From Ignavibacteria bacterium (GTDB taxonomy: Bacteria > Bacteroidota > Ignavibacteria > Tepidaquicellales > Tepidaquicellaceae), in NCBI GenBank assembly GCA_028714695.1, contig JAQTLX010000020.1, positions 1 to 59,632 of the forward strand: DNA of 59,632 nt, given 5' to 3'. Positions 33,520 through 43,025 of the stretch are shown piece after piece. Below the pieces are notes generated by a model. The model was not told the DNA's origin, did not search any database, and saw only the letters and a program-made list of their open reading frames with translations. Both the position numbers and the translations under genes were made by a program. Each line of letters opens with the position of its first letter. The stretch's first letter is position 1.

Positions 33520-36390
33520 TCAGTGCGCCTCAAACCAGTTCTTTCCTATCCCTACCTCGACTTCGACCGGTACATTAAGTTTAATCGCATTCTTCATCTC
33601 GCGGAGCACAATTTTTTTAACTTCTTCGAGTTCCGATTTTTCGACTTCGAATACAAGTTCATCGTGCACCTGCAGAAGCATTCTTGATTTTAATTTTTTC
33701 TCTTTGAATATCGAGTGAATTTCAATCATCGCGATTTTTATCATATCCGCGGCAGTGCCCTGTATCGGCATATTGATAGCCGCGCGCTCCGCTTCCGCTC
33801 TGACAGTATTATTCTGATTGTTGATTTGCGGGAGATATCTTCTGCGTCCTTTCAGCGTTGCAACATATCCGTTTTCATGCGCGAATTTCTTTGTCTTTTC
33901 AAGATATTCAAATACTTTCGGGAATTCCTGAAAATATCTGTCAATGATTTCTTTTGCCTCGGTATTCTTAATTTCAAGCCGTGTTGCAAGTCCGAAAGCG
34001 CCTATTCCGTATATGATTCCGAAGTTGACTTCTTTTGCTTTTCTTCTTCTGTTGGGAGTTACTTCATCTTTCGATTTAAGTTTAAAGACTCTCATTGCTG
34101 TTTCGGTATGTATATCCCTGTTCCTCTTGAATGCATTTATGAAATTCTCATCTTCCGAAAAATGAGCCATCACGCGGAGTTCAACCTGCGAATAGTCAGC
34201 GGATAGAATAACATAATCATCGTTCTTCGGTATAAATGCTTTCCTGATGCTTCTTCCGGTATCGGTTCTTACGGGTATATTCTGTAGATTAGGGTCTGTG
34301 CTTGAAAGTCTGCCAGTCGAAGCGCCTATTTGATTAAAAGATGTATGAACTCTGCCCGTAACCTGACTGACTGCATTCAGCAGCCCGTCAATATAAGTCG
34401 ATTTAAGTTTTGCAAGCATCCTGTATTCAATCAAATTTCCGGCTATCGGGTGCATATATCGTAAATCTTCAAGCACGGATATGTCGGTTGAAAAACCCGT
34501 CTTTGTTTTCTTTGAAAGTTGTAGCCCGAGTTTTTTTGTAAGTATCTCTGCCAGTTGGCTTGTGGAATTGATATTAAATTTACTGCCTGCAAGTTCATAA
34601 ATCTTATCTTCGTATTCTTTAATGTACTTTACAATTTCTTTATCGAGTATGTTAAGAACTTCCGTACTTACTTTTATTCCTTCATACTCCATATCTCCGA
34701 GAACCTTAATGAGCGGGAATTCGACTTCCTCGCAGAACTTAAGCAGGTTTATTTTCTGCAGTTCATATTCGAGCCTGTGATGAAGTTGCAGCGTAATGTC
34801 GGCATCCTCCGCAGCATATTCCGTGATTTTGTCAATATCCACGTCAGCCATGGAAATTTCATGCTTACCTTTGCCTATAAGTTCATCGATATGGATTGTT
34901 TTATACTTCAGCCATTTCTCGGCAAGGTCATCCATATTGTGGCGCCCTTCGGGATTGAGAATGAAAGAGCCTATCATCGTATCGAAATAAATATTCTGGA
35001 TTTCCACTCCGTAATTTTTCATTATCATGTAGTCGTATTTCAGGTTCTGCCCTGTCTTCATCACTTTCTTGCTTTCAAGCAGAGGTTTTATTTTTTCGAC
35101 TACGATATTAACTTCGAGGCCTTTAGGTTCGGTTTCTTTATGCGTCGAAAAAAGTTCGCCTTCCGCCGCAAGTTTCTTTTCATATTCACCGTATACGGGA
35201 ATGTAAAACGCCTGATGTTCCTGCGATGCAAGCGATATGCCGACGAGTTTTGCCTCAATTGGATTCAGTCCCGTCGTTTCGGTATCGAAAGAAATTAATT
35301 CTTCAGTTAATAATTTTTTTACGAGTTTTTCGAGATTGGCAATAGTTTTTATCGTGTAATAATCATGTTTGACTTCGGCGGCAGATTTCAAATCTTTTTT
35401 CTCTTCGGGAATTAAGTCTTCGACCTTCGCGCCTTTGATTGTGATTTGAAGCGACGGAGCGTCGTCAGATTTAGGTGTATCTTTTTTCTCCGATGTAAAT
35501 TTCAGTCCGGCGCCGAATTTTCTGGCAAAAGTTTTCATTTCTAGTTCATCGAATCTTTTTGCAAGCGATTCCTTATCGGGCTCGGTTCTAACAAGATGAT
35601 GAAAATTCGTATCCATCGGAACTTCGGTATTTATAGTAACAAGATGCCTCGCAAGATATGCGTTCTTCTTGTCTTTTATAAGCATTTCTTTCAGTTTCGG
35701 TTTTTTTATCTTATCGATATTTTCATAAACGCCGTCAATCGAGCCGTATTCCTGTATCAATGCTATCGCTGTTTTTTCACCTACGCCCTTTACGCCGGGA
35801 ATATTATCTGCCGTGTCGCCCATCAATCCAAGAACATCTATAACTTTATCGGGAGTCACGCCGAATTTCACCTTAACGCCTTCTTCACCTACTATTTCAA
35901 TATCAGAGACCTTGTTTCCGGTTGAGGTTCTTGAAGGTTTGTACATAAAACTCTTATCGGAAATTAATTGCATATAATCTTTATCGGGAGTAACCATATA
36001 ACTGTTAACGCCTTCTTTTTCAGCCTGCTTTACGAGCGTTCCGATAATATCATCCGCTTCGTAACCGCCAAGTTCGATTGATGGAATATTGAAAAGTTTT
36101 ACAATCTCTTTGACTTCGTTAATCTGCCAGGGCATATCATCTGGAATATCGGCTCTTTGCGCTTTATACTGCGGAAATTCTTTATGCCTGAAAGTAGGCT
36201 GTTCAGTATCGAAACAAACTGCTATATGGTCGGGTTTTTCATCTTCAAGAATTTTAATAAGTGAATTTACAAAACCATAAATTGCGGAAACATTATTTCC
36301 TTTTCCGTCCTTGAGCGGTCTGCCGATCATAGCAAAATAGGCGCGGTAAATCATCGCCATTGCGTCTATTAGAAATAATTTTTCTGCCAT
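33520..36390 (-). CDS. polA: DNA polymerase I
   Basis: 956 aa, full three-domain enzyme. The 5'-nuclease domain (1-~310) has AVCFDTEQPTFRH and GGYEADDIIGTLV; the 3'-5' exonuclease starts with SFDTETTGLNP (Asp/Glu intact) and has ADITLQLHH; the polymerase has motif A LSADYSQVELR, motif B RRRKAKEVNFGIIYG and motif C LQVHDELVFEV. It processes Okazaki fragments and fills repair gaps. The stop codon directly abuts the heptamer array. Confidence 0.97.
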   Translation of the reverse strand: MAEKLFLIDAMAMIYRAYFAMIGRPLKDGKGNNVSAIYGFVNSLIKILEDEKPDHIAVCFDTEQPTFRHKEFPQYKAQRADIPDDMPWQINEVKEIVKLFNIPSIELGGYEADDIIGTLVKQAEKEGVNSYMVTPDKDYMQLISDKSFMYKPSRTSTGNKVSDIEIVGEEGVKVKFGVTPDKVIDVLGLMGDTADNIPGVKGVGEKTAIALIQEYGSIDGVYENIDKIKKPKLKEMLIKDKKNAYLARHLVTINTEVPMDTNFHHLVRTEPDKESLAKRFDELEMKTFARKFGAGLKFTSEKKDTPKSDDAPSLQITIKGAKVEDLIPEEKKDLKSAAEVKHDYYTIKTIANLEKLVKKLLTEELISFDTETTGLNPIEAKLVGISLASQEHQAFYIPVYGEYEKKLAAEGELFSTHKETEPKGLEVNIVVEKIKPLLESKKVMKTGQNLKYDYMIMKNYGVEIQNIYFDTMIGSFILNPEGRHNMDDLAEKWLKYKTIHIDELIGKGKHEISMADVDIDKITEYAAEDADITLQLHHRLEYELQKINLLKFCEEVEFPLIKVLGDMEYEGIKVSTEVLNILDKEIVKYIKEYEDKIYELAGSKFNINSTSQLAEILTKKLGLQLSKKTKTGFSTDISVLEDLRYMHPIAGNLIEYRMLAKLKSTYIDGLLNAVSQVTGRVHTSFNQIGASTGRLSSTDPNLQNIPVRTDTGRSIRKAFIPKNDDYVILSADYSQVELRVMAHFSEDENFINAFKRNRDIHTETAMRVFKLKSKDEVTPNRRRKAKEVNFGIIYGIGAFGLATRLEIKNTEAKEIIDRYFQEFPKVFEYLEKTKKFAHENGYVATLKGRRRYLPQINNQNNTVRAEAERAAINMPIQGTAADMIKIAMIEIHSIFKEKKLKSRMLLQVHDELVFEVEKSELEEVKKIVLREMKNAIKLNVPVEVEVGIGKNWFEAH

Positions 36391-36450
36391 TTTAACCTCT
36401 GTTTATTACTTTTTTATAAAAATATTCAAATATATACTTAAGAGCAATCT

Positions 36451-36468
36451 ACAATCTTCAATCTTCAA
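36451..36468 (-). repeat. Inverted copy of ttgaagattgaagattgt
   Basis: 18 bp; its reverse complement is at 36615-36632, so the two make a widely spaced inverted repeat around a 146-bp A/T-rich loop. A direct relative is at 41691-41708. Confidence 0.7.
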
Positions 36469-36614
36469 ACTTCATTTATCAATACTAAAACAACTTAAAT
36501 TATCAGAAAAATCCGGTATATGAAATTATTGTCTTTAGATTCAATACTTAACCAATATATTGTTTAATAATTTGAAACATGGCAAAACTAATTAATATTT
36601 TTAATAATTGAGAA

Positions 36615-36632
36615 TTGAAGATTGAAGATTGT
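36615..36632 (+). repeat. ttgaagattgaagattgt repeat at phosphatase 3' end
   Basis: An 8-nt period (ttgaagat, tgaagatt) copy touching the stop codon of the phosphatase gene; partner of 36451 (inverted) and 41691 (direct). Confidence 0.7.
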
Positions 36633-37747
36633 CATTGTTTTTTTAAAACAATGATGGATAGGTCATCGCTTAATCGCGCATCGAGCATGAATTTTTCTAT
36701 TGAAGCAACAATTGAATCGCCGATTTCGTTTACGGGCTTATTATACAGACCGCTCAGAAGAGAAAACAGGCGCGGGCTTCCGTAAAACTCTCCTTTTTCC
36801 GTTCTTGCTTCCGTAACTCCGTCGGAATAAGCAACGAGTATATCTCCGCTGTTGATTTCATAAATATTCTCTTTATACTCCGCGCTTTTCATCAGACCGA
36901 GCGCGATGCCGCCTTTTTCAAGTTCTTTTACGCCGTCTTTATTGAAAACAATCGCGGGAAAATGTCCGGCATTTACTATTTTGATTAATCCCGTTCCGGG
37001 TGTAACTTCAAAATAAATCAGTGAAGCGAAAATATTCCTTAGATTTTCTCTGAAGAAAATATTATTCACTTTTGTTACGAGTGTAAGTGCGTCATAGTCG
37101 GGAGCAAGAGCGCGTATCGTTGCCTGTAGTTTTGTTGTCAGCAATGCGGCATTCAGCCCTTTACCCGCAACATCAGCCATCAGAATTCCGGTTCTTTTAT
37201 CATCGATATGAAGAAAATCCACAAGGTCGCCGCAGACTTCGTTTGCAGAACGCGAATACAGCCATACTGACCAGCCTTCGAGATACGGATTCCGGTCGGG
37301 CATTAACGCCTGCTGAATTTTCCTGCCCGCTTCAAGTTCGTCGCGGGCAAGAAGTTTATCTTTGAGTTCAAGCATGAGTACAAACAATACAATTGCTCCT
37401 CCGAGCAAAGCCCGGCTCATAGAAACTTTAATATCGGCATCCGAAGATGTTATTTCAAAATTGCCGGAAATAAAAATGAGCAGCAAACCGGCTAAAAGCA
37501 GAAGCCTTCTTGTCGGAGTCAGTTTCAAAATCATGCTTTTCAGAATCCATACGGTAACAAAAAACCCCTTTTTAAACGGGCTCATCGTTTCGAGTTGTTT
37601 CTTTTTTTCCGCGCTGATGTAGAACTCTTTCAGTTCTTTTATATCCCTGTAGAAGTTTTTAAAAAGACTGTCTTCATAAAGGTCTTCCTTTATAGTATTC
37701 CTGAATCCGGGTTCTTCCGATGATTTATTTGTATTATTTGAATCCAT
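36632..37747 (-). CDS. RsbU/SpoIIE-type PP2C phosphatase, membrane-anchored
   Basis: 371 aa. An N-terminal cytoplasmic helix (to ~80) is followed by two hydrophobic segments (LLLLAGLLLIFISG and ALLGGAIVLFVLML), then the coiled linker ELEAGRKIQQALMP and a SpoIIE domain with CGDLVDF, LMADVAGKGLNAALL and LVAYSDGVTEART, whose Asp residues bind metal. RsbU-type enzymes dephosphorylate anti-anti-sigma factors in partner-switching. No RsbV/RsbW genes are nearby, so the target is unknown. Confidence 0.92.
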   Translation of the reverse strand: MDSNNTNKSSEEPGFRNTIKEDLYEDSLFKNFYRDIKELKEFYISAEKKKQLETMSPFKKGFFVTVWILKSMILKLTPTRRLLLLAGLLLIFISGNFEITSSDADIKVSMSRALLGGAIVLFVLMLELKDKLLARDELEAGRKIQQALMPDRNPYLEGWSVWLYSRSANEVCGDLVDFLHIDDKRTGILMADVAGKGLNAALLTTKLQATIRALAPDYDALTLVTKVNNIFFRENLRNIFASLIYFEVTPGTGLIKIVNAGHFPAIVFNKDGVKELEKGGIALGLMKSAEYKENIYEINSGDILVAYSDGVTEARTEKGEFYGSPRLFSLLSGLYNKPVNEIGDSIVASIEKFMLDARLSDDLSIIVLKKQ

Positions 37748-37962
37748 TCTTAAGTAATATACGGTATTTTGTTATATTTGTTATAAAACGCTGTATTATT
37801 AATTTTGATAAATCAAAGTATTTATGAAACCCATATATTTATCAAAAAAATGAAAATAAATGTAAATTATTTTGAATTATTTTTTATTGTTTTAAAAGAT
37901 ATTTTGTTATATACATTGGGTTAACGGCTGTAAAGTTATTCTTTTAAATTAAAAATCGTATT

Positions 37963-39351
37963 TTGAAGGTAAAAAAAGTTAAAGTACTGAAGTTTGACGG
38001 GGACTGTCTCAGCAGCGCGGAAAATATATTTAAGGCAGTCAATATAATTATGTCTGAAAAGGAATTTCCCGCAGTAGTTATTTCGGCATTCGAAGGAATG
38101 ACCGACCTGCTGATTGAAGGTATCGATAAGGCAAAAGGCAAAGAACAGAATGTAAGCGATACGATAAGCATACTTACGGAAAATCATTTTAACATAGCGC
38201 AGGAATCGATAAAGAACGACAAAATTTTCAATAAGACAATCGCGGATATCACTATACAGATAAAGAAAGCAGAAAGGCTGCTCTACGGTGTGGCTTATAC
38301 GGAAGAAATTACGGAAGCCGTGAGAGCGTACATTTTGAGTTACGGCGAGAGAATAGCCGCAAGTATTTTAGCGGGCGTGCTCGAAGACAACGGCTGCGAT
38401 TCGAGAGTAATAGAAACGGATAAAATCGGTCTTGTAACCGACGAGAGTTTTGAAAACGCAATCGTGAATCTGGAAGAGTTCAAGCGTAACTTCAATTTTA
38501 CTGCGCACAATATTATTAATACGGGTATCATTCCTATATTCACGGGATTTTTCGGAAACACGCCTGAAGGTAAAGTTACTACATTCGGAAGACGAGGAGC
38601 GGATTACACGGCGTCCGTGATTGCATACGGATTCAATGCAACGCAGTTGGAAATCTGGAAATGCAACACCGCATTCATGAGCGCTGACCCGGATATGGTA
38701 AAGAATGCAAGAATAATTGAGAAACTTTCATACTTTGAAGCGGCTGAACTTGTTTATTTCGGGAAAAGAGCACTCCATCCGCTTACAATTGAACCTGTAG
38801 CGGGGGCTGAAATTCCAATTCACATAAAAAACCTTCTGGACTCCGAAGGCAAAGGGACGATGATAGCACAGGATGCTTATATTGAAGAAAATATTATAAA
38901 GAGCGTTTCACAGAACGATAATATTTCGATGATAAGAATTAACGGAACGGGTATAGGATACAAGCCGGGACTGATAAGAAAATTCAGCAACGCTCTGGCA
39001 GCGGAAAATATTAATATTTTTGCAACCGTTAGTTCACAGACCACAATTAATCTCATTATAGAAAATCAGGATGCCGAACAGAGTTATGAAATTCTCAACC
39101 GGTACAAAGGCAAGATTATAGAGAAGATAGATTTCGTAAGGAACATAGCGCTCGTGGCTGTTATAGGCGAAGGGCTTGTCAAGAAGCGCGGCATTTTCGC
39201 AAGAATACTGGGAGCGGTATCTGATGAAAAGGTAAACGTTGAGATGGCGTCAGCAGGAGCATCGGAAGTAGCGATATATATAATTGTGCCGAAGGATGAA
39301 CTGAGCGACACCGTTAACGCAATTCACGAAGAATTTTTCGGCGGGAAATAG
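37963..39351 (+). CDS. Aspartate kinase
   Basis: 462 aa, starting with TTG at 37963 (no in-frame ATG upstream in the A/T-rich leader). The N-terminal strand VKKVKVLKFDGDCLSS replaces the classic KFGG(T)S. Other family motifs are intact: SYGERIAASIL, FTGFFGNTPEGKVTTFGRRGADYTAS and EIWKCNTAFMSADP. Two C-terminal ACT domains (~315-385 and ~390-460) indicate feedback regulation by lysine/threonine-family amino acids. First step of the aspartate pathway. Stand-alone gene. Confidence 0.92.
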   Translation: MKVKKVKVLKFDGDCLSSAENIFKAVNIIMSEKEFPAVVISAFEGMTDLLIEGIDKAKGKEQNVSDTISILTENHFNIAQESIKNDKIFNKTIADITIQIKKAERLLYGVAYTEEITEAVRAYILSYGERIAASILAGVLEDNGCDSRVIETDKIGLVTDESFENAIVNLEEFKRNFNFTAHNIINTGIIPIFTGFFGNTPEGKVTTFGRRGADYTASVIAYGFNATQLEIWKCNTAFMSADPDMVKNARIIEKLSYFEAAELVYFGKRALHPLTIEPVAGAEIPIHIKNLLDSEGKGTMIAQDAYIEENIIKSVSQNDNISMIRINGTGIGYKPGLIRKFSNALAAENINIFATVSSQTTINLIIENQDAEQSYEILNRYKGKIIEKIDFVRNIALVAVIGEGLVKKRGIFARILGAVSDEKVNVEMASAGASEVAIYIIVPKDELSDTVNAIHEEFFGGK

Positions 39352-39410
39352 ACCTTAACATTTTTAAACTTGAAATTCATTTACAAATCAGAACTTGCAG
39401 TTAATCTGAT

Positions 39411-40052
39411 TCAATTAATATTTTTAAAGAACATTTCGAGTTTTCTCTCGTCAAGTTTGCAGTTCGTTCTGACCCCGCTGCAAAGGTCGACGCCGTAAGG
39501 CATTACTGATTCGATTGCACTGCGAACGTTATCGGGATTCAACCCTCCCGCAAGATAAACGGGAACTTTTGATTGTTCGACAATTTTCCGGCTTAATTTC
39601 CAGTTATGAACTTTACCTGTTCCACCAAGTTCTTTTATTTTCAGGTTGGGATTACCGCTGTCGAGAAGAAGCGCGTCGGCTAATTCAGAATACATTACCG
39701 CCTCATCGATCGAACCTTCATCGATTACATGAATAACCTGAACAAGTTTTATGTTTAAAAGACTTTTTCGAAGAGACTTATAATTTTCAACATTGATTCT
39801 GTCAACAAGTTGAATTGTATTTGTTCGCGTACGCAAATGGTGACTTACTATTTCCGCCGGAGATATTTCACTTGTAAGCAAAAAAGTATCGATATTATCC
39901 GGAACACTGCCGGCAATTTCAAGTATCTTATCATCCGTAATGACACCGGGACCGCTCGGCATTTTACCTACAAGACCAATGGCATTCGCTCCGTACTTTA
40001 TCGCAAGATTCGCTTCATCTACAGAGCTTATACAACAAATTTTAACTTTCAT
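39411..40052 (-). CDS. Phosphoribosylanthranilate isomerase-like (TrpF) protein
   Basis: 213 aa TIM barrel. The catalytic Cys is in VKICCIS (family VKICGI; here Gly is Cys) and the catalytic Asp in ALLLDSG. The phosphate-binding region GGTGKVHNW, the strand VYLAGGLNPDNV and the last motif GVDLCSGVR are all TrpF-like. TrpF isomerises PRA to CdRP in tryptophan synthesis, but no other trp gene is nearby. It could be a true TrpF at an isolated locus or a paralogue with another sugar-phosphate substrate. Confidence 0.82.
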   Translation of the reverse strand: MKVKICCISSVDEANLAIKYGANAIGLVGKMPSGPGVITDDKILEIAGSVPDNIDTFLLTSEISPAEIVSHHLRTRTNTIQLVDRINVENYKSLRKSLLNIKLVQVIHVIDEGSIDEAVMYSELADALLLDSGNPNLKIKELGGTGKVHNWKLSRKIVEQSKVPVYLAGGLNPDNVRSAIESVMPYGVDLCSGVRTNCKLDERKLEMFFKNIN

Positions 40053-40128
40053 GATAAATCCTCAAAATTTAATATGTTTCCGGTTTTTCCGCTATTATTC
40101 CGGCATCAGATACAATACCGCAAAATAA

Positions 40129-40671
40129 TTATTTTTGCAAAAATATGTCCGCTGTAACTGCCTTTGAATAAAAATAATTCAATGCGGCAAGAAATGATTT
40201 GTGAACGTATTCCGATTTTATAATTTCGTCATTAATTGACATGTCTTTAGTCGCGCATGCGTCCCCTATCAACGTACAGTCAAATCCAAAATCTTTTGCG
40301 GCGCGGACTGTCGCATCCACGCACATATGAGTCATCATACCGCAAACGACGAGTTCCGAAATATTCAATGAGCGAAGATATTCGAGCAAGCCTGTTTCCC
40401 GGAAACTATTCGGGAAATGTTTTACAAATATTTTTTCTCCTTCAAGCGGCTTAACCAACTCATGAATTTCCGAGCCTTTTGTATCAGGGAGAAAGAAAGT
40501 TGCCGACGGGCTGAGCGCAATATGCTGAATATATATAACAGGCAGTTTATCATTCCTGAATTTATCAAGAATCTTTTTTGCATTTTCCGCCGCCTGCATG
40601 GAGCCGTTGAGAGGATTCCTTCCGCCGTCAAAATAGTCGTTCTGTATATCGATGATGAGGAGTGCTTTCAT
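40129..40671 (-). CDS. Isochorismatase-family cysteine hydrolase
   Basis: 180 aa. The catalytic triad is seen as Asp in LLIIDIQNDYF, Lys in KIFVKHFPNSF and Cys in GMMTHMCVDATVRAA; the flanking cis-peptide motif (CGMMTH) is typical. Family members cleave amides or vinyl ethers (nicotinamide, ureas, isochorismate). Substrate not determinable. Same strand as the TrpF-like gene 76 bp downstream. Confidence 0.92.
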   Translation of the reverse strand: MKALLIIDIQNDYFDGGRNPLNGSMQAAENAKKILDKFRNDKLPVIYIQHIALSPSATFFLPDTKGSEIHELVKPLEGEKIFVKHFPNSFRETGLLEYLRSLNISELVVCGMMTHMCVDATVRAAKDFGFDCTLIGDACATKDMSINDEIIKSEYVHKSFLAALNYFYSKAVTADIFLQK

Positions 40672-40797
40672 ATATTTTAAAATTAGTATTATTTCGGGAA
40701 TAACATAGAAGTGCCTTTTCTTACATACAAGTCAATATATAGTATGAAAGTAATTGAATGAGAGTTTTTGAAATAATATTTTTACCTTTATAGGATT

Positions 40798-41010
40798 CTA
40801 TTCCGGCATTATCCAATCAGTATGGATAAATTTCGATTCATCATCAAAACATGCCGATTTATTGCGTAAAATCGCTGCAAGCGCTGCCAGTTCTTCGGGC
40901 GTTTCGACGGGTAAATTTATTTTGTTATTATTCTGCAATATAACCGATATAGAGCCCCTATTTATTCCCGGCTGCCATGCCAGAGCATAGTTTTTTATTG
41001 GTATTTTCAT
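40798..41010 (-). CDS. Small hypothetical protein
   Basis: 70 aa, not recognised. The sequence has a plausible globular pattern: a strand with W and G (LAWQPGINRGSISVIL), then LPVETPEELAALAAILRNK, which looks like a helix, then IHTDWI. It resembles small conserved hypothetical proteins with a beta-beta-alpha layout. No signal or membrane segment. No convincing ribosome-binding site is needed to choose the start, as only one ATG is available. Confidence 0.6.
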   Translation of the reverse strand: MKIPIKNYALAWQPGINRGSISVILQNNNKINLPVETPEELAALAAILRNKSACFDDESKFIHTDWIMPE

Positions 41011-41058
41011 TGCTGTATATGTTTTTTAAAAAAACAAATTTAAACTAATCGAAGAACA

Positions 41059-41343
41059 TTATTGAGGAATATTACCGTCATCCAGTTTCTCTATAGTCTT
41101 TACGGTAATTATTTTATAACCTGTATATTCAGGAATCGTAATTTCAGGACTTATTTTTCCCGTGACTTTAATAATCTGTCCTACATGCGGTTTTAGAATT
41201 TTATCTTCCTGAAACGGATGCAAATTTTCATCGGACGTAATTCCAAATTCCGCATTATATGTTTGCAGAAAGTACACAATGCCTTCACTGTGAGTTCCAA
41301 TGGCAACGTGTTTGGAATACAAAAAACCTTTGAGAGTTTCCAT
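41059..41343 (-). CDS. Small hypothetical protein, possibly OB-like
   Basis: 94 aa from ATG 41343, chosen because a strong ribosome-binding site (aaaggagaacgatt) precedes it; the longer frame from 41409 is not supported. The sequence has alternating beta strands: KHVAIGTHSEGIVYFLQTY, then VGQIIKVTGKISPEI and GYKIITVKTIEKLDD. The phrase GQIIKVTGKI is reminiscent of OB-fold nucleic-acid-binding strands, but that is a weak inference. No partner genes. Confidence 0.7.
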   Translation of the reverse strand: METLKGFLYSKHVAIGTHSEGIVYFLQTYNAEFGITSDENLHPFQEDKILKPHVGQIIKVTGKISPEITIPEYTGYKIITVKTIEKLDDGNIPQ

Positions 41344-41713
41344 AATCGTTCTCCTTTTTTTTATGTTAGCAAAAGTTAATGTATGTTGTTTATTAATAAT
41401 TGTCAACATATTTTAACATATATTTGATGTTACCATATTAATATATTCAATTGAAAAAAGGATGTTTTTGACTATATACTACGTTTTCAATCAATTTTTG
41501 CTGTCACACAGAATGCCGAATTGGAAATTAACTGCCTCAATTTATTAGATGATTCACAGAATATGGAACAATACGGTAAGAGTTTTTTGAATTTATTTTA
41601 ACAACTAATGAAAATCGACAAATAATTTTCATGATTTTATGTTGAACACCGAAGTATGCTGAAAAAGAATTTGACGATAAACAGTAATAATTGAAGATTG
41701 AAGATTGAATGTG
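41344..41713. other. Intergenic region, no gene seen
   Basis: A/T-rich DNA upstream of the 94-aa protein gene, ending at tRNA-Arg. The only structure is a third copy of the ttgaagattgaagattg repeat at 41691-41708, immediately beside the tRNA 3' end. Confidence 0.6.
41691..41708 (+). repeat. Third ttgaagattgaagattg copy, next to tRNA 3' end
   Basis: Same 17-bp core as 36615-36631, here 5 bp outside the 3' end of the - strand tRNA-Arg. Confidence 0.7.
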
Positions 41714-41785
41714 TGCCCCGTGGAGGATTCGAACCTCCAAAGCCAGAACCGGAATCTGATGGTTTATCCATTAGCCTAACGGGGC
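41714..41785 (-). tRNA. tRNA-Arg (CCG anticodon)
   Basis: 72 nt. Acceptor stem gccccgt/acggggc, discriminator A, anticodon stem tcaga/tctgg (with one U-G pair) and loop ttccggt giving anticodon CCG (reads CGG); T arm ggaggttcgaatcctcc. CCA not encoded. Confidence 0.93.
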
Positions 41786-41913
41786 TTTATTGAATTTATT
41801 AATAATAAAATAATCAATATTATTATAATATTAAGTCTATTTTTGAGGAAGAAAAACTTGAATCGTTTTAATTAGAATATGTTTATAAGCATATAAATTA
41901 AAAAACAAAAACA

Positions 41914-42900
41914 ATGAAATACAAAAAACTGGGAAACAGCAATCTTGAAATATCCGGCATCGGTCTCGGATGCATGGGTATGTCGGAGTTCTACGGCAAG
42001 GGCGACGATAAGGAATCGATAGAAGTCATTAAGAAGTCGTTCGAACTGGGAATAACTTTTTTTGATACAGCCGATATGTACGGAGTAGGTAAAAACGAAG
42101 AACTCGTCGGAAAAGCAATAAAAGATATCAGAGACAAGATAGTTTTGTGCACAAAATTCGGGAATATGAGGGGAGCGGACGGAAGTTTTCTCGGAGTGAA
42201 CGGCTCTCCCGACTACGTAAAAAAATCATGCGAAGACAGCCTTAAAAGGCTGAACGTCGATGTGATAGATTTATATTATCAGCACAGAGTCGACCCGAAC
42301 ACTCCAATCGAAGAAACGGTTGAGGCAATGTCGCAACTTGTAAAAGAAGGAAAAGTCAGATACATCGGACTCTCCGAGGCTGCCCCTGATACAATCAGAA
42401 GGGCGCACAAAGTCCACCCGATAAGCGCATTGCAGACGGAATATTCTCTCTGGACGCGCGACCCGGAAAACGAATTGCTTGATTTATGCAAGGAACTCGG
42501 TATAACGTTCGTTGCATATTCACCAATCGGGAGAGGCTTTCTTTCGGGCAGATTTAAATCGCAAAGCGATATTCCGTCCGACGATTACAGAAAATTCCAG
42601 CCAAGATTCGCCGAAGAAAACATGGACCACAATTTAAATATTGTCCGCGAACTGGAAATTATTGCAAAAGAAAAGAACTGTACCGCTGCTCAACTGGCTC
42701 TTGCATGGGTAATGGCGCAGAGGGAAAATATAGTCCCGATTCCCGGAACAAAAAGAATAAAATATCTCATTGAAAATGCCGCGGCAATTGATATTCAATT
42801 GTCCGAAAAAGAAATAGAGACCATAAATAAAATTATCCCTCCGGGCTACACAAAAGGACTGAGATATCCCGAGGCAACAATGAAGGCTTTAAACAGGTAA
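41914..42900 (+). CDS. Aldo/keto reductase
   Basis: 328 aa. The AKR catalytic tetrad is visible: Asp and Tyr in [15 protein letters not shown], Lys in LCTKFG, and His in YYQHRVDP. The NADPH-binding motif near the C terminus is [18 protein letters not shown]. This AKR13-like group is broad-specificity, reducing aldehydes and ketones. It has its own terminator; no operon partner. Confidence 0.94.
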   Translation: MKYKKLGNSNLEISGIGLGCMGMSEFYGKGDDKESIEVIKKSFELGITFFDTADMYGVGKNEELVGKAIKDIRDKIVLCTKFGNMRGADGSFLGVNGSPDYVKKSCEDSLKRLNVDVIDLYYQHRVDPNTPIEETVEAMSQLVKEGKVRYIGLSEAAPDTIRRAHKVHPISALQTEYSLWTRDPENELLDLCKELGITFVAYSPIGRGFLSGRFKSQSDIPSDDYRKFQPRFAEENMDHNLNIVRELEIIAKEKNCTAAQLALAWVMAQRENIVPIPGTKRIKYLIENAAAIDIQLSEKEIETINKIIPPGYTKGLRYPEATMKALNR

Positions 42901-42919
42901 TGAACCTATTCTCATTTTA

Positions 42920-42959
42920 AAACCGGAAATCCTGAATATAAAGGTATTTCCGGTTTTTA
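42920..42959 (+). terminator. Terminator of aldo/keto reductase gene
   Basis: 10-bp stem aaccggaaat/atttccggtt (42921-42930, 42946-42955) with a cct/agg inner pairing and a T run ending at 42958. Confidence 0.85.
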
Positions 42960-43025
42960 TCATACGCTCCAAAAGTAACAATTAAACCTTTTTCATTTTA
43001 TTTTGTCTTATTATAAAATCATAAT

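Noticed and set aside
34555..35298. 247-aa frame antisense to polA
   Set aside because: It covers the exonuclease/polymerase regions of polA on the opposite strand and has no family features.
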